Below, in pieces: positions 47,221 through 61,499 of a stretch of DNA of 64,000 nucleotides. The stretch covers positions 30,545,584 through 30,609,583 of the forward strand of contig CM046848.1 of the NCBI GenBank assembly GCA_025618425.1, read 5' to 3'. The DNA is from Heliocidaris tuberculata. Its lineage: Eukaryota > Echinodermata > Echinoidea > Camarodonta > Echinometridae. The notes beneath the pieces are model-generated. The model saw only the letters and a list, made by a program, of their open reading frames with translations. It made no database searches and was not told the DNA's origin. How positions within the stretch are numbered: position 1 is the stretch's first letter; every line of letters starts with the position of its first letter. A program made the translations under genes and the position numbers.

Positions 47221-49505
47221 TATATATAACATCCTGTCAAAATTTCTCGTCTCATTTCATTTTGCTTTATGTATTGTCCACGTAATGTTCAAATTGATAA
47301 TACATTGGGCTTTTTATTAAGTATCTTAATTTGCCTGGTTCCATTTCAATGTTGATCATCGACAAAATACATGTATTTTGATGTCGAAATCTGGCATGTC
47401 TGGAGGGGTGGTAATCCCAGGTTTTTTCTTTTGTATAACACATTACCCAATCTCCATTTCATAGAACTGCTCAACACCCACTCCTAATGACGCAAGATTT
47501 TCTTTTGTAACGCAATGCTTATTGTTGTACGAGTAGTAACTTGAATCAGCTATTGTTTGCTTTGTTTAGCATCATGACTTCGTCGAGGCGTGGCCTGCAC
47601 TCTTAGATAGAGGTGAACAAAGGGCAGTTCCTGGCTAGGTCACGCGGACCTTGTCTTTGTGTACACTACTAGGCTACTAAGCACGTATGGAATGTTTAAC
47701 CATCGAAGCCCTTCTGTGTGGCACCCGCCCTACTTTTTTTTTTTAATATCTGTTTTGGATGCCTATTTTAAAACTGTACTTGTCATGCATATCCTTATGC
47801 ATATATTTTGTGTTTTGGTATTCTCAAGATTCAAACCTCCAAATTAAATTGCGAACAAAAGACTACCTTGTTCTTCTTTATCTGCCTTTAAACAAAAAAT
47901 AATCATGTTCTTTCTATGAAAAATCCCCAACTGTATTTCAGTAATTTCGTCATAATCCTTAGATAAATTCGTTTGTTGTTTGTTTTTGGTTTTTTTTATT
48001 TAGGAAACAGAAAAAATATTTAATCACACAATCACAGTCGAGTGAACTTTGAACTGCTATGACATAGCGGATGTTCTGAATAGTATTCGTATCACGCCTG
48101 TTTTTCCTAGATTTCCGGCGTTACGGTTTCCCGCACAATTCGTAATACCACAGTTTATGGATACGCGCCAATACCCGTGGATATCCGATCATACGTGGGC
48201 GGAATCTTGCTTAGAAAAATGAAGTCATTCTTTCCTTTCTGCAACATATCCATTCCAATGGCTATGTTTCGTTATGGCCATTTCCTATTTTATGTTAAAA
48301 TCTTTGTTGGTACTGTCTCCTATTCATAGCGATCAACCCTTTACCAAATTTGTTTTCTGGCAATTTGTGTGATAATATTTCTTTAAAATATATTGTGACT
48401 TGTGACTCTGAAACTGACAGCATTTGGTTCTTGAAACCAGATTGAAAGACATAATTGTTCACTGTGCACTTTGTTTATTCCTCTCCGTGTTTTGAGGACC
48501 AAGTATTTTTGAATGTTCTAATTCAATAAGATGAGAATGTTATTAACTTATGTTTATGACTGTTTGTACAAATCATGATCATGAACAAATTTGTTCTTGC
48601 ATTATTTTATTAAAAAAGAGAAAAGTGTCATCCATATTGAGATGTACACGTACCTAAATCTGAAGACTGAAATAGTGCCTTTTTTTCTCGAGATCTTCAA
48701 AAATGTGGTCGATGGATTGATAAGCCACTGTGAGTGAATGACATAATGTTAGCTGTGACGAGTAAGGTATTTCAATGTTTTGGCGTGGTATTATGATTGT
48801 TGAGGGTAAATGTTATCATGATGATATTGTGATATTCTGTGTTATAGTTGATGATTTTTAGCCATTGAAGTGTTACGAAAGTGAGTTGATGAAGATTGTA
48901 TGATTGATTGACAAAAGCGATGACTGATTGTTTGAAATGGTGGTTGGATTGGCCATTAAATCTTGAAGACAAGCAAATTAAAAGAAAGAAAGTTGCAATT
49001 TTGGTGTGGCAAGATACATGTATGTGAATTCCAGAATGAAAGGAGGTAGTCCAAATAGGAAGAATGGAGATAATCTGAAATCTGATAATAGCGAATTATA
49101 TGAAGAAATTTCCATAATCGACAAAATATATTCAGTATATATTTCAGTATCCTCAATATTAGATGGTACTTGTTAATTGTTATAACAACTGACCATCAGA
49201 ACTCAAGATCATCTTCAAATCATACTAGTATTTATTTTTTATTAAGCATTTATAATTATACGCCACGATATACACAATAAGAATGAGTGGGCATATCATG
49301 TGTGTGTTAAGCGCCATATAGGCATTAATCTGAGTGAGACGATTGTGTGTATCCTTGCATGGTATGAGTACAAAAGTATGTATATTGAGCAAAATAATTA
49401 CATACATACAGTCGTTCATTTCAATATAAGGCCTGCATGATACCTTATCATTAGTTGATGATTTTAGAGAAAGTAGAAAGGTGATCTTAAATATTCCAAT
49501 GTTGT
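47221..49505. other. Intergenic, nothing recognised
   Basis: AT-rich unique-looking sequence. No domain-bearing ORF, clear repeat or RNA gene was seen. Confidence 0.5.
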
Positions 49506-49781
49506 TCAGGGGGCGACTGCTTTTCCAACCATTCGCCCCCTGATCAACGTTTCCCCCTCAATCGACCTCGAAAGAAACCTCTCGTGGTCCTCATCGGAAA
49601 TCACATCGTCCCTGATGTTACTGACAGCCCAGCGGAAGTATCGCTGACCTCTCCGTTCTCCAGCACGTACGCTGTCGTACTTTTCTCTTTCCCACTTCCT
49701 GTATAAGGCCCCCAAGCAATGAAAAACGCTTGCCATATGGCGAAAGAAATCATTCATTTTGCTGCGAATGTTCTTTGTCAT
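49506..49781 (-). CDS. Candidate small ORF or terminal exon, unknown product
   Basis: From the ATG at 49781 a 91-aa frame runs to TGA, encoding a charged, Arg-rich peptide (FFRHMASVFHCLGALYRKWE; RYFRWAVSNIRDDVISDEDH). Local GC is clearly higher than on either side and the residue mix looks protein-like, unlike other ORFs in this gene-poor half. No family was recognised. It could be the last exon of a minus-strand gene whose upstream exons were not identified, or a chance ORF; no signal peptide is seen. Confidence 0.35.
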   Translation of the reverse strand: MTKNIRSKMNDFFRHMASVFHCLGALYRKWEREKYDSVRAGERRGQRYFRWAVSNIRDDVISDEDHERFLSRSIEGETLIRGRMVGKAVAP

Positions 49782-52700
49782 TGTGTATTTAATAAAACAG
49801 ATATTGAATTTTGTAATATCAGTCAAGAAAATATACTGTGCAAAGAAGCCATAATTCTCAATCGTCTGTGAGTGAAAATGATCATGTAAAAAATAAGACA
49901 GTGTATGTTTTTAGGCCAATACATTATCCAGGATGTTATAGAGATAAAGACAGAAAAAGGGCCTACACATTTCTCGGAATGAAATGATTGTATCGGGAAG
50001 CGGGAAAATAATAGACTGAAATAACTTGTCATTAGTCACTTTGTCAATATGATGAGGCGTACAATAAAGGCTCCCTGACCATCTGTGTACTTCCTTGATC
50101 TACATGCTTTCTTTCACTTTCTATTCCTACTTTATAGATAACATCAAGGACGTGTTTCGGTGTAACCCTATAGCGAAATGAAAATCCATTTTCCACTTTT
50201 CCTTCACAATTCTAACGCCAGTTGTATATGAAGAGGCGCCTATTTTTACAGGACGTGACTAAAGTGGATGCGAGCACAAATGCATTGATCATATTATGGA
50301 AGGTTTATATTTTTTCACTCGTGAGTTCTATAACTTCTGTTACATGTATTACTAATAAACATCAACCACTACAATTTTTCCATTAATGTCTGTCTTCCTT
50401 CCTCATAATTTGCAAAGGATATAATCGGTAATGAACCCATAACAACACCATCCAAAGGGAAATGGAACCATTTCCTTCCTTCACCGATAGAAAAATATCG
50501 GAATTCATATAACACGATAAAAACTATTTTCGAAAAATCAACTGAAGGCAATTTCAATAGCCCTGTCTATCACCTTTAGAAATGTGCGAACATTACAATG
50601 GCGTATTACGTAATCCGAACCTGATTTCTATATGGGCAGTACAAGAGGCCTTTGAAATTGCCCTTGAGTTTATTTTTCGAAAGTGCAAATTAGGACTACT
50701 CTGAGAACCTTCAGGTTTTAAGAGTACCTCTTGAACTGCCCCAGCAGACAAGACGATAAAGGAAACAAATATAAATGATATTTCTACTTAAGTTATCTAT
50801 TCCTCAAAAAAACAAAAACAAAAAAACAAAAAAACACGGGTTAGACTTAACGAGTATAACATGAATAGATAACGCCCTGTCAATTAGGTCATGGCGCGCT
50901 ATGTAGAATCACGTGGTATAAACTCATGGACAAATTTTTCATCAATTTTTGCAACAATCAGTGTCATATAATGACACCTTTGAGTTCGGAAAATTGCACA
51001 TTCGGTAAGTTGTGTTCAAGGATAGGCCTATTGGATAGATAATTGGAAAGGAAAATAAATGTATGTTAAAATGCAGAATCAAAGAGCTCTTCAAACCACA
51101 TGAGCCTGAATATTGACAAGTAACATATAAGTTTTCTCATAGTTTTCTATTTTAATACTTATTTGATCATACCTTGTCAAACAAGACAATCAGATGTTAA
51201 GCAATCTGTGTCTTATACCAGCACTAGAAATGATGAAACGAATAAAAAAAAAAACGTTATACAAAATGCAATAACTGTTTCCCACATCGGCAATGTTTAC
51301 TACGCAGTTTGTTCCCACATAATTATTGGGGATCAATCGAGATAGATTTTTGGTTAAATTTATTATGGACGCATTTAGCTTACTATCCATTCATGCTATT
51401 ACAATTTGAGAAATTGTATACATGTCGTTGCACGACTGAATGATGGGAACAGAAAGATTTCCATTAGCGTTATAGGCCTACACTTGAATCACTGCATTCA
51501 ACCTAATCAAAAGCCCTATATACATCAAAATTAGAATGCCAAATAACAAAATGTTCGTCCATTTAAAAATCTGTTTTCTTTAAGGGGTTTATATTCGCGC
51601 TTTTAAAGTTCAAGGACAGGACATATTCTATTTGTTTATAACATTTATAGCTTTATGGAAAATGGGGCGATCAAACGACGGTATGATGCATGCGTCATCG
51701 TTACGTCACTTGTGACATTTATTGTACGAATTTCCTGCTCGTATGAAAGACTGAAAAAACAGACCTCAACAAAATTTCTGCAAGGAATAAAAGATCAATT
51801 TTACCAATGATAAATAACTTTATCGTTTGTATTTGCCATATAAACAGATCATGAATTCCATAGTAAAAAAACAAGCAATTGCCATCAGCTGACGAAATTC
51901 ATCGAATTTCAATAAACAGATTGCTGATTGCATGAGAGCACAAATTACTAGAGATATATAGAAAACGCGCGAAATCTGTACACAGCGTGGTATGTGGATG
52001 CTCAAGCATAATGCACCCTTGCATGCTACGCTATGTTTATACCAGTGCGTAGTATAGATGCCCTCCTCATGACCCTTTCTTCAATTCCCGCCACGCAAGC
52101 CCTTGTAAACAGTACTACTCCCATGCACTGGTAGTCTATCTCCACAGACACTATTTCGTACAACTACAGAAAGATATTGCGATTGGTGGCTCGTTTCTAT
52201 ATATTTGCCAATCATGATCATAATATGAAGATATCTCTGTGCTGATATTGAATAAATATAATTTCCAGGTGACAGTAAAGACCTTTATATAAAAAAAAGA
52301 TTAATTTTATGGCCTAATGATTCTGATAAGCCTGTAAATCTACTGATTGACATAGGTAGCCGTAATAAGCATGAAACTTTCCTACACCATGAATGATGAA
52401 ATAGTTTTATACTGATTATGCTTTCCAATGAATAGTTTCTGAAACGTTATTTTTGTTACTCATTGTGTCAATTTTTGTTATTTTGTATAGTTTATTGAAG
52501 TTTGCTTATTGAGGCTAAAACGTACAGGACATTGAATAGCAGGTGCGTCCTTTCCGCTCTAGTACACATCCTGCCTATTGTTGTGTCTGATACCTCCGGC
52601 CCTGCAAATCGTAGTAAATTCCAACAATAGTCACCATACCATTACGTAACATTTAAAGGGTAATTTGAACCCCGTTTTTAGAATTGAAAGGGTGTTGACA

Positions 52701-54608
52701 TCGGTGTATTGTCGACATATACTTCCATGAAATATGCTGGTCGATACTTCTCAATTTCAAGAGTCGTAAAAACGTATGGCTAGAATACTTTTACGAGGCG
52801 ATATTTGAAGCTCGTTCATCAAGTCTATTCTATATAGATCAACATCACAACATCAACAGCTAATCAAAGGAGCTTAATTTCTCAAAATGATACATGTAGA
52901 TCTAAACTCTTGAGAATTAACCAACTGCAGTTCTTGAGGTTTTTTTAAAAATGAAAAAAAAGTATAGACAAACAATAGCCAAATCAACATAAAATTCAAA
53001 TATTAAAAAGGTAAAGCTTTGATTGTGTGTGTCATGGAGAAATAAAGATATTGAAAATATGGGTGTTGTTTGTTAGCAAAAAGGAAATAAAACTCGAGCC
53101 TGGCAGTCTTTCTGGTCTAGCACTTCCAGATTAAAGGTCTAGACTCCAACTTCCTGCGTATGAAGTTAGTCATGAAATAACTCAAAAAGATGAGGAAAAT
53201 CCTCGCGTCTATTTCACTTAATCCAAGCCATTTACAAACGCCCAAAGAACATGATCCCAAGATTCCATCAGTGGAGATCATAGGTGAGATTTACAGTCTC
53301 ATTTTGAAGATGTCATTTCTGATCTCAAACAAATATCAAATGTAGGAAAATTGGGCGAGTTTTCTCTGGGTGATTAAAAGAATTATAACTCCTAATTTAT
53401 AACATCCTGCCTATGCAGGAAGTGTATGATCATTCATTGATTCGTGGTTGAATTGTTTGACTTGATCCCTCCCGATTTTCCCACGCTTCCTGTCCTAATA
53501 ATGAATGATATTGTGCAAAGCTAAGTAATAGATAGCTTTGTTGCTCTCTATTCTGAGCTATATAGGAAATGAGGACGACACTGTATTCGACATGAAAATT
53601 TTTTAAATGTGTTTCTATTCCGGGTATACTTATTCTTTGCCTTGCCCGAAAAGATTTTCCTGTAGGGTAATTTTGAACTTTCGAGCCGTGTCGACATTAT
53701 TAGCAATAATATTTATTTGTTATTTGTTTTGTTTTTGCTTTTTGGATAACTTATTGCATTTGGTCCGACAATTCCTTCTTCATTCAAAATAATCTAGCGA
53801 TGTCCTTGATGTATTCTTTTTATGGAACAAATTATTCATTGTTACTATAAAAAGAAGCACTATAAGCAAGAAAGAATGTTCCATTTTAGTAACCATTCAA
53901 ATACTTTGACATCCTCTGAAGGGTATTTCAACTTGGAAGCAAGGAAAACCTTTGTCTATTTTGGGTAATTTTGATTTGTTATTCTCCTAGTGAACCTTCC
54001 ACCTAATTCCGGAATGAACTCGGATGAAACTATGTTATTTCATTCCTGTAACTTGCTCAATGCTTTAAAATAAGAGATTAATAACACTTTCAAGTAAAAT
54101 GAAAGAAAACTGATACCGTGTTACATACGAAATGGGCCTACTATATTTATACTATTGTTCGTTTAAAGCTATAACATTAAACACATGCTAATCAATGAAA
54201 TTGAACGATGGCGATAGAAGCGACTGAAACTACGATATCGGTGGGACAAAAATGTTTCAATTGATTCTTTATGATAAAAAAGAGAAGGACGAAATGATCA
54301 ATAAGCATTCAGTATGATTATAACAACTAAAAGCAAATGGTCCCATTTTCTCTGCAGTATGTCGCAAGAGTGTATTATAGTTTCTATCATACATAACTCA
54401 TTTCCCGTGAACTAAGCAATAGTTCAAGTTGCCAAGAGCAAAATTATGTGGTGAAGGGGTTCGGTTAGTTTCGGATATCCCGTTTCATTAGATCATACTT
54501 AGAACGGATACTAGGATCAGATGTTGCAGATAAAAACATGATTTCCTGCTTACATCACTATGACGTCAGACATTTATATTAATAACAAGCAAGAAGCAAA
54601 ATAACAAG

Positions 54609-54619
54609 TACTCCTACTA

Positions 54620-54681
<62 letters not shown>

Positions 54682-54760
54682 TTACTACTACTACTATACT
54701 ACTACAATACTACTACTACATGTACTACTATACTGCTGCTGCTGCTGCTGCTGCTACTGT

Positions 54761-54813
<53 letters not shown>

Positions 54814-54975
54814 TTACTACTATTACTATTACTATTATTATCACTATCACTATTACTATTACCATTACTATTACTACGACGACGACGACTACCACTACTA
54901 CTATACTACTACTATATACTACTACTTTACTATTACTACTTCTACTACTACTAATAATAATACTTCTTCTTTTCT
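54609..54975. repeat. Long (CTA)n-type trinucleotide tract
   Basis: About 360 bp of ACT/CTA triplets with interruptions (CTG near 54732-54755, ATT and ATC phases, CGA near 54878) ending in (TTC)n. Reported ORFs (poly-Thr, poly-Val) are artefacts. Confidence 0.95.
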
Positions 54976-55541
54976 TCTTCTTCATCTTCTGCTTATTTTT
55001 CTACGTATACAATGTACTATATTGAGAGGCCTATACCACAATATTCTCTTTCATTTATAATAGTTTTATCATCATCCATTGTTGGTTCTGACAAGTTATT
55101 TGACCTTTATCGTCCTATGTCTAGACCTGCCATCACACTATGTTAATGAAATATTACAATCTATATATCAAGGGCATCACACAATATTATTAGCGAAGCC
55201 ATGTTATTTGCTTATGCAAGTTTGACTCGTCGTCATGGTGATGCGATGGCAACATGTACGTGGTACGCAATGAGTGATAATACTGGTGATACATGTGTGA
55301 GAGATGGAAAAGAGCTTTATCATAATATTCACAACATAATGCCAAAAATAGTACGATTAACCATTTGGCTATAACACGTTGATTTTCTAGAACTAAATTT
55401 CATTATTTCTTCGTTCATAACCGATGCAACACATTCCTGAAGAATAATACATTTTTTATATTATCATTGAAGTGGAAGCAGATTGAAAAATCCAAGAGGC
55501 GTATATTTGCGTACGCTTGGTTAGAATTTGTCTATTGAATG

Positions 55542-55543
<2 letters not shown>

Positions 55544-55580
<37 letters not shown>

Positions 55581-55588
55581 GTGCGTGT

Positions 55589-55683
<95 letters not shown>

Positions 55684-55708
55684 TCTCTCTCTCTCTCTCT
55701 CTCTCTCT
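55544..55708. repeat. Compound microsatellite (TC)n-(TG)n-(TC)n
   Basis: TC 55544-55576, TG about 55577-55681 and TC about 55682-55707, a symmetric sandwich of 165 bp. Confidence 0.95.
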
Positions 55709-55924
55709 GCCCATTATGTTACCGGACAGGCCATTGGACTTGTATTGATTATTTTCATTCATAGTGGTACAACGAGTTCAAGTTGAGTGCACAAGGCGTC
55801 CCCTTCTAAGCTCTGCTTCCAGACAATAGTTACCATAGAAACGCAGATTATCAATTGTTGACATTGTTCAGTCTCTTTTTGGATGATTCAGATCTTAACA
55901 ATGAATGGGTTTGAAATGGCTATC

Positions 55925-55946
55925 GGGGGGGGGGGGGGGGGGGGGG
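55925..55946. repeat. 22-base G homopolymer
   Basis: Uninterrupted G run, the longest in the window. Confidence 0.95.
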
Positions 55947-58171
55947 AGCGAGTTATGTCAATGACACCATGAAGGACGTGCGTGCATGGTGTGCTATAGA
56001 CGGGTGCACAAAAATCAATGTAACGGGCAAATTCAAATTTTAGCTTAATTCCTTATTCATTGTCTTAATGAAATAATGCAACCTGCTAGAATGTAACCTC
56101 ATGAAGCTGTGCTTTCTGCGACGAGAAAATAATTTTCTTGATCTTATCACAATTGCTCTGCAACCATAATGGTAATGACAGCATTAGTAACACAAGTGGG
56201 ATCATTATGGTCTTCAGATAAGTATTAGAGTGAGGAGTCTGCTGTTAACATGACTATAGTATAGTCACTGATATTATTATCCGAAAAATTGAAATTGAAA
56301 TTACTTATTCTCTATAAAACTTTCTACTCATGTAAGTCATACCTTCACGAAATAACTCAAGGAGTCTGTAATATTTGAATAAATTCTATCACTATCAGAC
56401 ATCAATATACGTCCTCATGTCTACGCTGAGGAATTAGACAAAAATATTAATGATTTAAAACCAGTTCGTGCAAAATAACAGATTGGTCAGAAGAGAAGCG
56501 TTTCTTTGTTTGATACCACGGTCGCCTTGCTGTACATTCATACATTCATTGAGGGAGCCTAAGCTGGTAGTAATGGGAGAGGAGGTGGTAGTATTGCTGG
56601 ATTAGCATCACAAGAGGGGGGACAACAACACACCCCACGCTAGCCTTGGATGGGGGACAAAGACCAGACAGGTCCTACAGAACCACATACTGATCGGTTC
56701 ACCACCACCACAATATATTAGTAGTGCACCCCCTTCATGCCCCCTCCTTGTAAAATCTAGGCCCTGTAACATAAAACATTGACTTACAATCAGTTGTAAA
56801 AATCTGCTGTATCACATTTCTTCTTGCAACGATCTGTATCTTTACAATAAAATTTACCCTATGGTACCGTTGATTGTAAGGATATACGATTGAATGTTCT
56901 GATTGAAGGAGATACAATCAGTTGAAAATCTAAATGTTATAAGGGCCCTGAAGTGATTGCTGTCGGTTGAGATGATTTTATTTAGATTGCGAGCAAAGAG
57001 ACGGGGGAAATGGAAATGAGAGAAGAAAATCATATCATCACATAATGGTATTATATCAAACTGGATGACTGTTCTAATTTTACAACAAGCATTGATGATG
57101 ATGAAAATTGTGATTTTAAGTAGATAACTTAAATGATATAGGAAGAGAAAAGCGCATACTTTATTTCAAGAGGGGGGTGGGAGGGGGGTAGTGGATTATG
57201 GCGGGAAAAAATTAATATTTTGAAGTGGCTGTGAGGGTCAAGATTTTGCTTAGTAACGCCATGGTCTGATGGTAAAGTTTGGAGTATTGACCTGACTATC
57301 TGCCCACACCCACTCAGGCCAACACGTGTCTGACCCTCTCAAACTCTGACGTAGGTAAAACGATATAAAGCAGTTATTCGGCCAATGGTTATACCACACA
57401 AGCACAGTTTCCATGAATGTTAATGATACACCGACCTTTATCTTTTATTCACAAGTTTCAGTGTAATCTTGTATTCTATGACGTGTTATCTCCCCTACAT
57501 CCCCCTCATCTACAAACAATGTGTTTTTATTTTCACAAAACACAAAATATTCAAAACAGTCTCATATCATCACAGCTTCGCTTCTCCTATCCTTGGTTTT
57601 CATAATAATTTGTATCTGACTTCATGAGAAAACATAAAATGCCGTTTAAGTCTGCCTTGATATGTCGTGGCTGAATTTATATCAATTTTGAATAGGCTAT
57701 ATCGAAATATGATACTAAATTCATAGAAACCAAATAGGCCGATTGCTCTTTATCATGTGTACAAGCAGAATTTCTACAACTAAATGCAATCAAAGCGACC
57801 AGACGTGGATTACAAAATAAAACAAAACAAAGTCTATGAAGGTTTTTCCCCCTAATTTTAAAGGGGCTTTCTAAAACCCCACTAGCCATTAGATCGCATC
57901 TACTCTATATCGGTCACTTCGATCTCCTTTTCGCTCTTATGCTACGTCATCACCTGACCAATACCATGAATACGTTGAGGCCACTTGAGGCATTTATATA
58001 ACCCATTAGAATCTATTCTAATGACATCTTTCCCGCTGTAGCTATTCTTACGTGCATGTGTTGGTCAGAATTTAAATAGTTTTTATTTGAATCGGTTTTG
58101 ATATGACTGTTCTACAACAAAATGTCATGGCTATCTTTTGCTGTCAAAAAATGCAAAGCAAGTTGTGAATG

Positions 58172-58303
<132 letters not shown>

Positions 58304-60224
58304 TAGCCAGAAAAATCTTTGTTTTCGGAAAGATTAACCAGTCGGATGTAAAGACAATCGAAAATTTCTTCTTCAGACTCAAGGAAATTGAAATAACATT
58401 CGATGTTAAGAGGAGTATAACTTACTGATTGTGATATACAACTTGAAGATTAAATTCTTTACAAAAATAAAGAGTTACGTATTTAATTTGTTGTGGCAAT
58501 TAAAAATAAATGCTTATGATATAGACCAATTCTAAACATGTTAGCGGATTGAGAGAAATTTCCGCTGAGAAATATTTCAATAGAATTTCTTGATCCTATC
58601 ACTTGAAATATTCATTAAGGTTTATTTCACACCGATTTCAGATTAAAATCTTTACTGATCTTGAATTTATCAGTATGACATTTTGTCTGCATCGTGATAA
58701 TGATGGCGGAAATGCGCATGCTAGTATTTGACCATTACATCAACGTTTGGCTTGTAATTGTATTTATGGACACTCACGTCACACCTCCGGTCAAGGTAAC
58801 AACGTCCACTCGGATATCATTGACTACCAGCTATGCGTATAATTGACATACTATTTACATATTATTTACATAGCATTTACATAGAATTTACATAGCATTA
58901 TCATGGATTGGTCAGGTGCTACTTTCACGATTACCATGGCTCTTTTCACGATCATCGATATAAGTGAGAAACAGGAAATAAAATACCTATTTTTTATTGA
59001 GACTGACATCGAACTCATAATGGAGTAAACTGTGAAATACGTCCTAATGAAGATTTGGATTGGATTCAATTACCCCTTTTCTTTCAACAGATAGACATAG
59101 TATACTATATGATTCGGGCTACGATGCTTTATATTTCTATTATTAGTTTTCATCATTTCCGTTCATTGTAAATATATTAGCATTTGCATTACAATATATA
59201 TCAATGATCATCATGACAAGAATGTCATAATAAATTTAGATATTTGATTTCTATAAATTCATTCATTTCTATTTGAAATTTCATATTGCCCCTATTCTAG
59301 ATTACATAATGAAAAATGTGTGAAGTGTGGTGTAACAGTTGATGTATCATCATCATATTATGAGGTGTATTATTACGAAATATTGTTATTGTTATAAACT
59401 TGATAGGTTTTATACCTCTTGTTTATTTATTAAAATTGTACTCATGGTATCCATCATTTGCCTCGATATTATTCCGAATGATCTACCCGCATATATAAAC
59501 AATAAATAGTGCACTGACGCCGTATTGTGCATATGTATACATGGTGTTCAGTCTTATAACATGTACAGCGTTCTGTGAATGACATAATGATTTGGAAATC
59601 ACTTCCATTTCTCAGAAGATATTTGAAGTAGAATAGGGAATGTGGCCTTGCTCATGTTGGAAAGGTGATCGTTTCCTTTCTAAAAATTTCCCGTTTCTAC
59701 GGAACCATTAGGCCTAGAGATAGTAATGTGACCACTGACCAGGACGCAATTATGAAATAGCTTCGCTTTGAAAACCGCAATCGTCATTTCTCGATAAACT
59801 GTTTCCATGTATCACGTTGTGAGATCACTAATTCACGGGACTCGGCGTTCGTTACAAATAATTAGTTTCTTCAGTGTTTTAAGGTGGGGTCGTCAAGGCG
59901 CTTGGGGAAATTAATCTTCCCATAAACTGACTCTTATTACGAAGTAGAATTGTTTGCTTGATCTTTGGTTGGCCTCTTTATGATTATTGTTAAAGCTGAG
60001 AGAGGTCGCTCAAAAAAATAAATGATGAATTAACATGTGGCAAAAACTGTTGAGATACATTAAACCACGGAATAGTAACAGTGACTATTTTTTGTCTATC
60101 ACAATCATAACTGATTATCATTCTGATAATTTTGACAGTGACCGTTTTTCTCCAATGATAGCATGTCTAATGTAAATCAACGGAAAAGCTGAAAAGTGGA
60201 GATGAAGCGAGAGGGGGGAAGGGT

Positions 60225-60225
<1 letters not shown>

Positions 60226-60266
<41 letters not shown>

Positions 60267-60318
60267 ATGAGATGGAAAGAAAGAGAGAGAGAGCTAGGGA
60301 GAGAGAGAGAGAGAGATA
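60226..60318. repeat. (GA)n microsatellite
   Basis: Two GA blocks (60226-60263 and 60281-60316) separated by a short mixed purine-rich stretch. Confidence 0.9.
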
Positions 60319-60729
60319 ATCGTGGAGAGTGAAGGATTTAACCTCCACGTAATTGAGAACAAGAGATGCAGTCAAAAAGAGAATGGGAGCAGCAGAGGGA
60401 GAGGGGCAGACCAATACATTCCTGAGGTCAGTCAGTGGGTGGTAAAGGTCATTTAAGGTCACAACACAATGCAACTCGAATTTAGCGGGTTGACCTTAGC
60501 GAGGTCACGAGTGTGAACCAGGCGAAAAGCTATGGGAAAATCCCGACCCCTTTACAAATGCTACTAATACCAAGTTTTGTGATAACTCCTTGCTAATACT
60601 AAGGAGTTATACTCCTTGCTAATACTCAATGCTATTTTGTAGGAGTTAACTAGGCAAGCCTAGTAACTCCTTGGTAAAACAAAACCTATACAAGAATAAG
60701 TCTGTGTGCAAGAGGGTTGGGGTGGGGAT

Positions 60730-61490
60730 GATAATAATAATAATAAATAATTAAACATTTTTGTATAGCGCATAACACATAGGCAAATTTGCATGTCTCT
60801 AATATGCACTTAAAAATAGAAAACAAGTTTATACAAGAAAAGAAAAAAAAAAGAAAGAAAAGAAAAGAAAAAAAAAATGCACTGGGTTCATATTTCTGAC
60901 TATTCATAAGTGGTGAAAAAATATGTTTTCAAGGTACTAATGAAGGTGTCATAGGTTCCTATAGTTTTGAGTTGTTCTGGCAATTTGTTCCACAAAAAAG
61001 TGGCTGCGTATGAGAAAGACTTTTCCCCGTATGACTTTGTCATGGTTTGTGGAACACAAAGCAGAGACTTGGCACTGGAACGTAGCATTCTTTCTGGTTT
61101 ATATGGAGTTAACAATTCAGTAAGATAGGAAGGAGCTAGCTTTTGTAAACATTGATAGGTTAATAATAGTATTTTGAATTAGATACGAGACTTAATGGGC
61201 AACCAATGCAGATCTCTTAAGACTGGTGATATTGACTCATGCTTCTTTGTCCGTGTAACAAGTCGCGCTGCAGAATTTTGAAGGAGTTGTAGTCTTTGAA
61301 TTTGAGAAGATGGAAGACCAAAAAGCAAACTATTACAGAAATCGAAATGGCACATAACGAAAGCATGATACAATTAGAGGTACTACGGAACTTTTTGAAA
61401 TACATATAGAAAAGAAACCATGTTCTAAGAGCCGTGACAATGGCATGCACTTCCTTTGAAATTAGACAGGCTCCTCTAGTTATAATATTG
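60730..61490 (-). mobile_element. Non-LTR retrotransposon 3' part (CR1/L2-like)
   Basis: On the minus strand, 61373 to 60900 reads as the end of a reverse-transcriptase ORF: AFVMCHFDFCNSLLFGLP, LQLLQNSAARLVTR, LRDLHWLPIKSRI, LTPYKPERMLRSS, TFLWNKLPEQLKT and LKTYFFTTYE then a stop at 60900. The single in-frame TAA at 61179-61181 (where relatives have Gln) is the only break in ~155 codons, so decay is mild. An AGCGCTATACAAAAATG-like 3' end with an (ATT)n tail lies at about 60732-60775. Upstream of ~61380 the frame is lost. Confidence 0.85.
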
Positions 61491-61499
61491 TAAAGCTAC

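Noticed and set aside
54720..55025. Poly-Thr and poly-Val ORFs
   Set aside because: Pure translation of the trinucleotide repeat.
57255..57310. tRNA-like A box (GGTCTGATGG)
   Set aside because: No B box at the right distance and no cloverleaf pairing.
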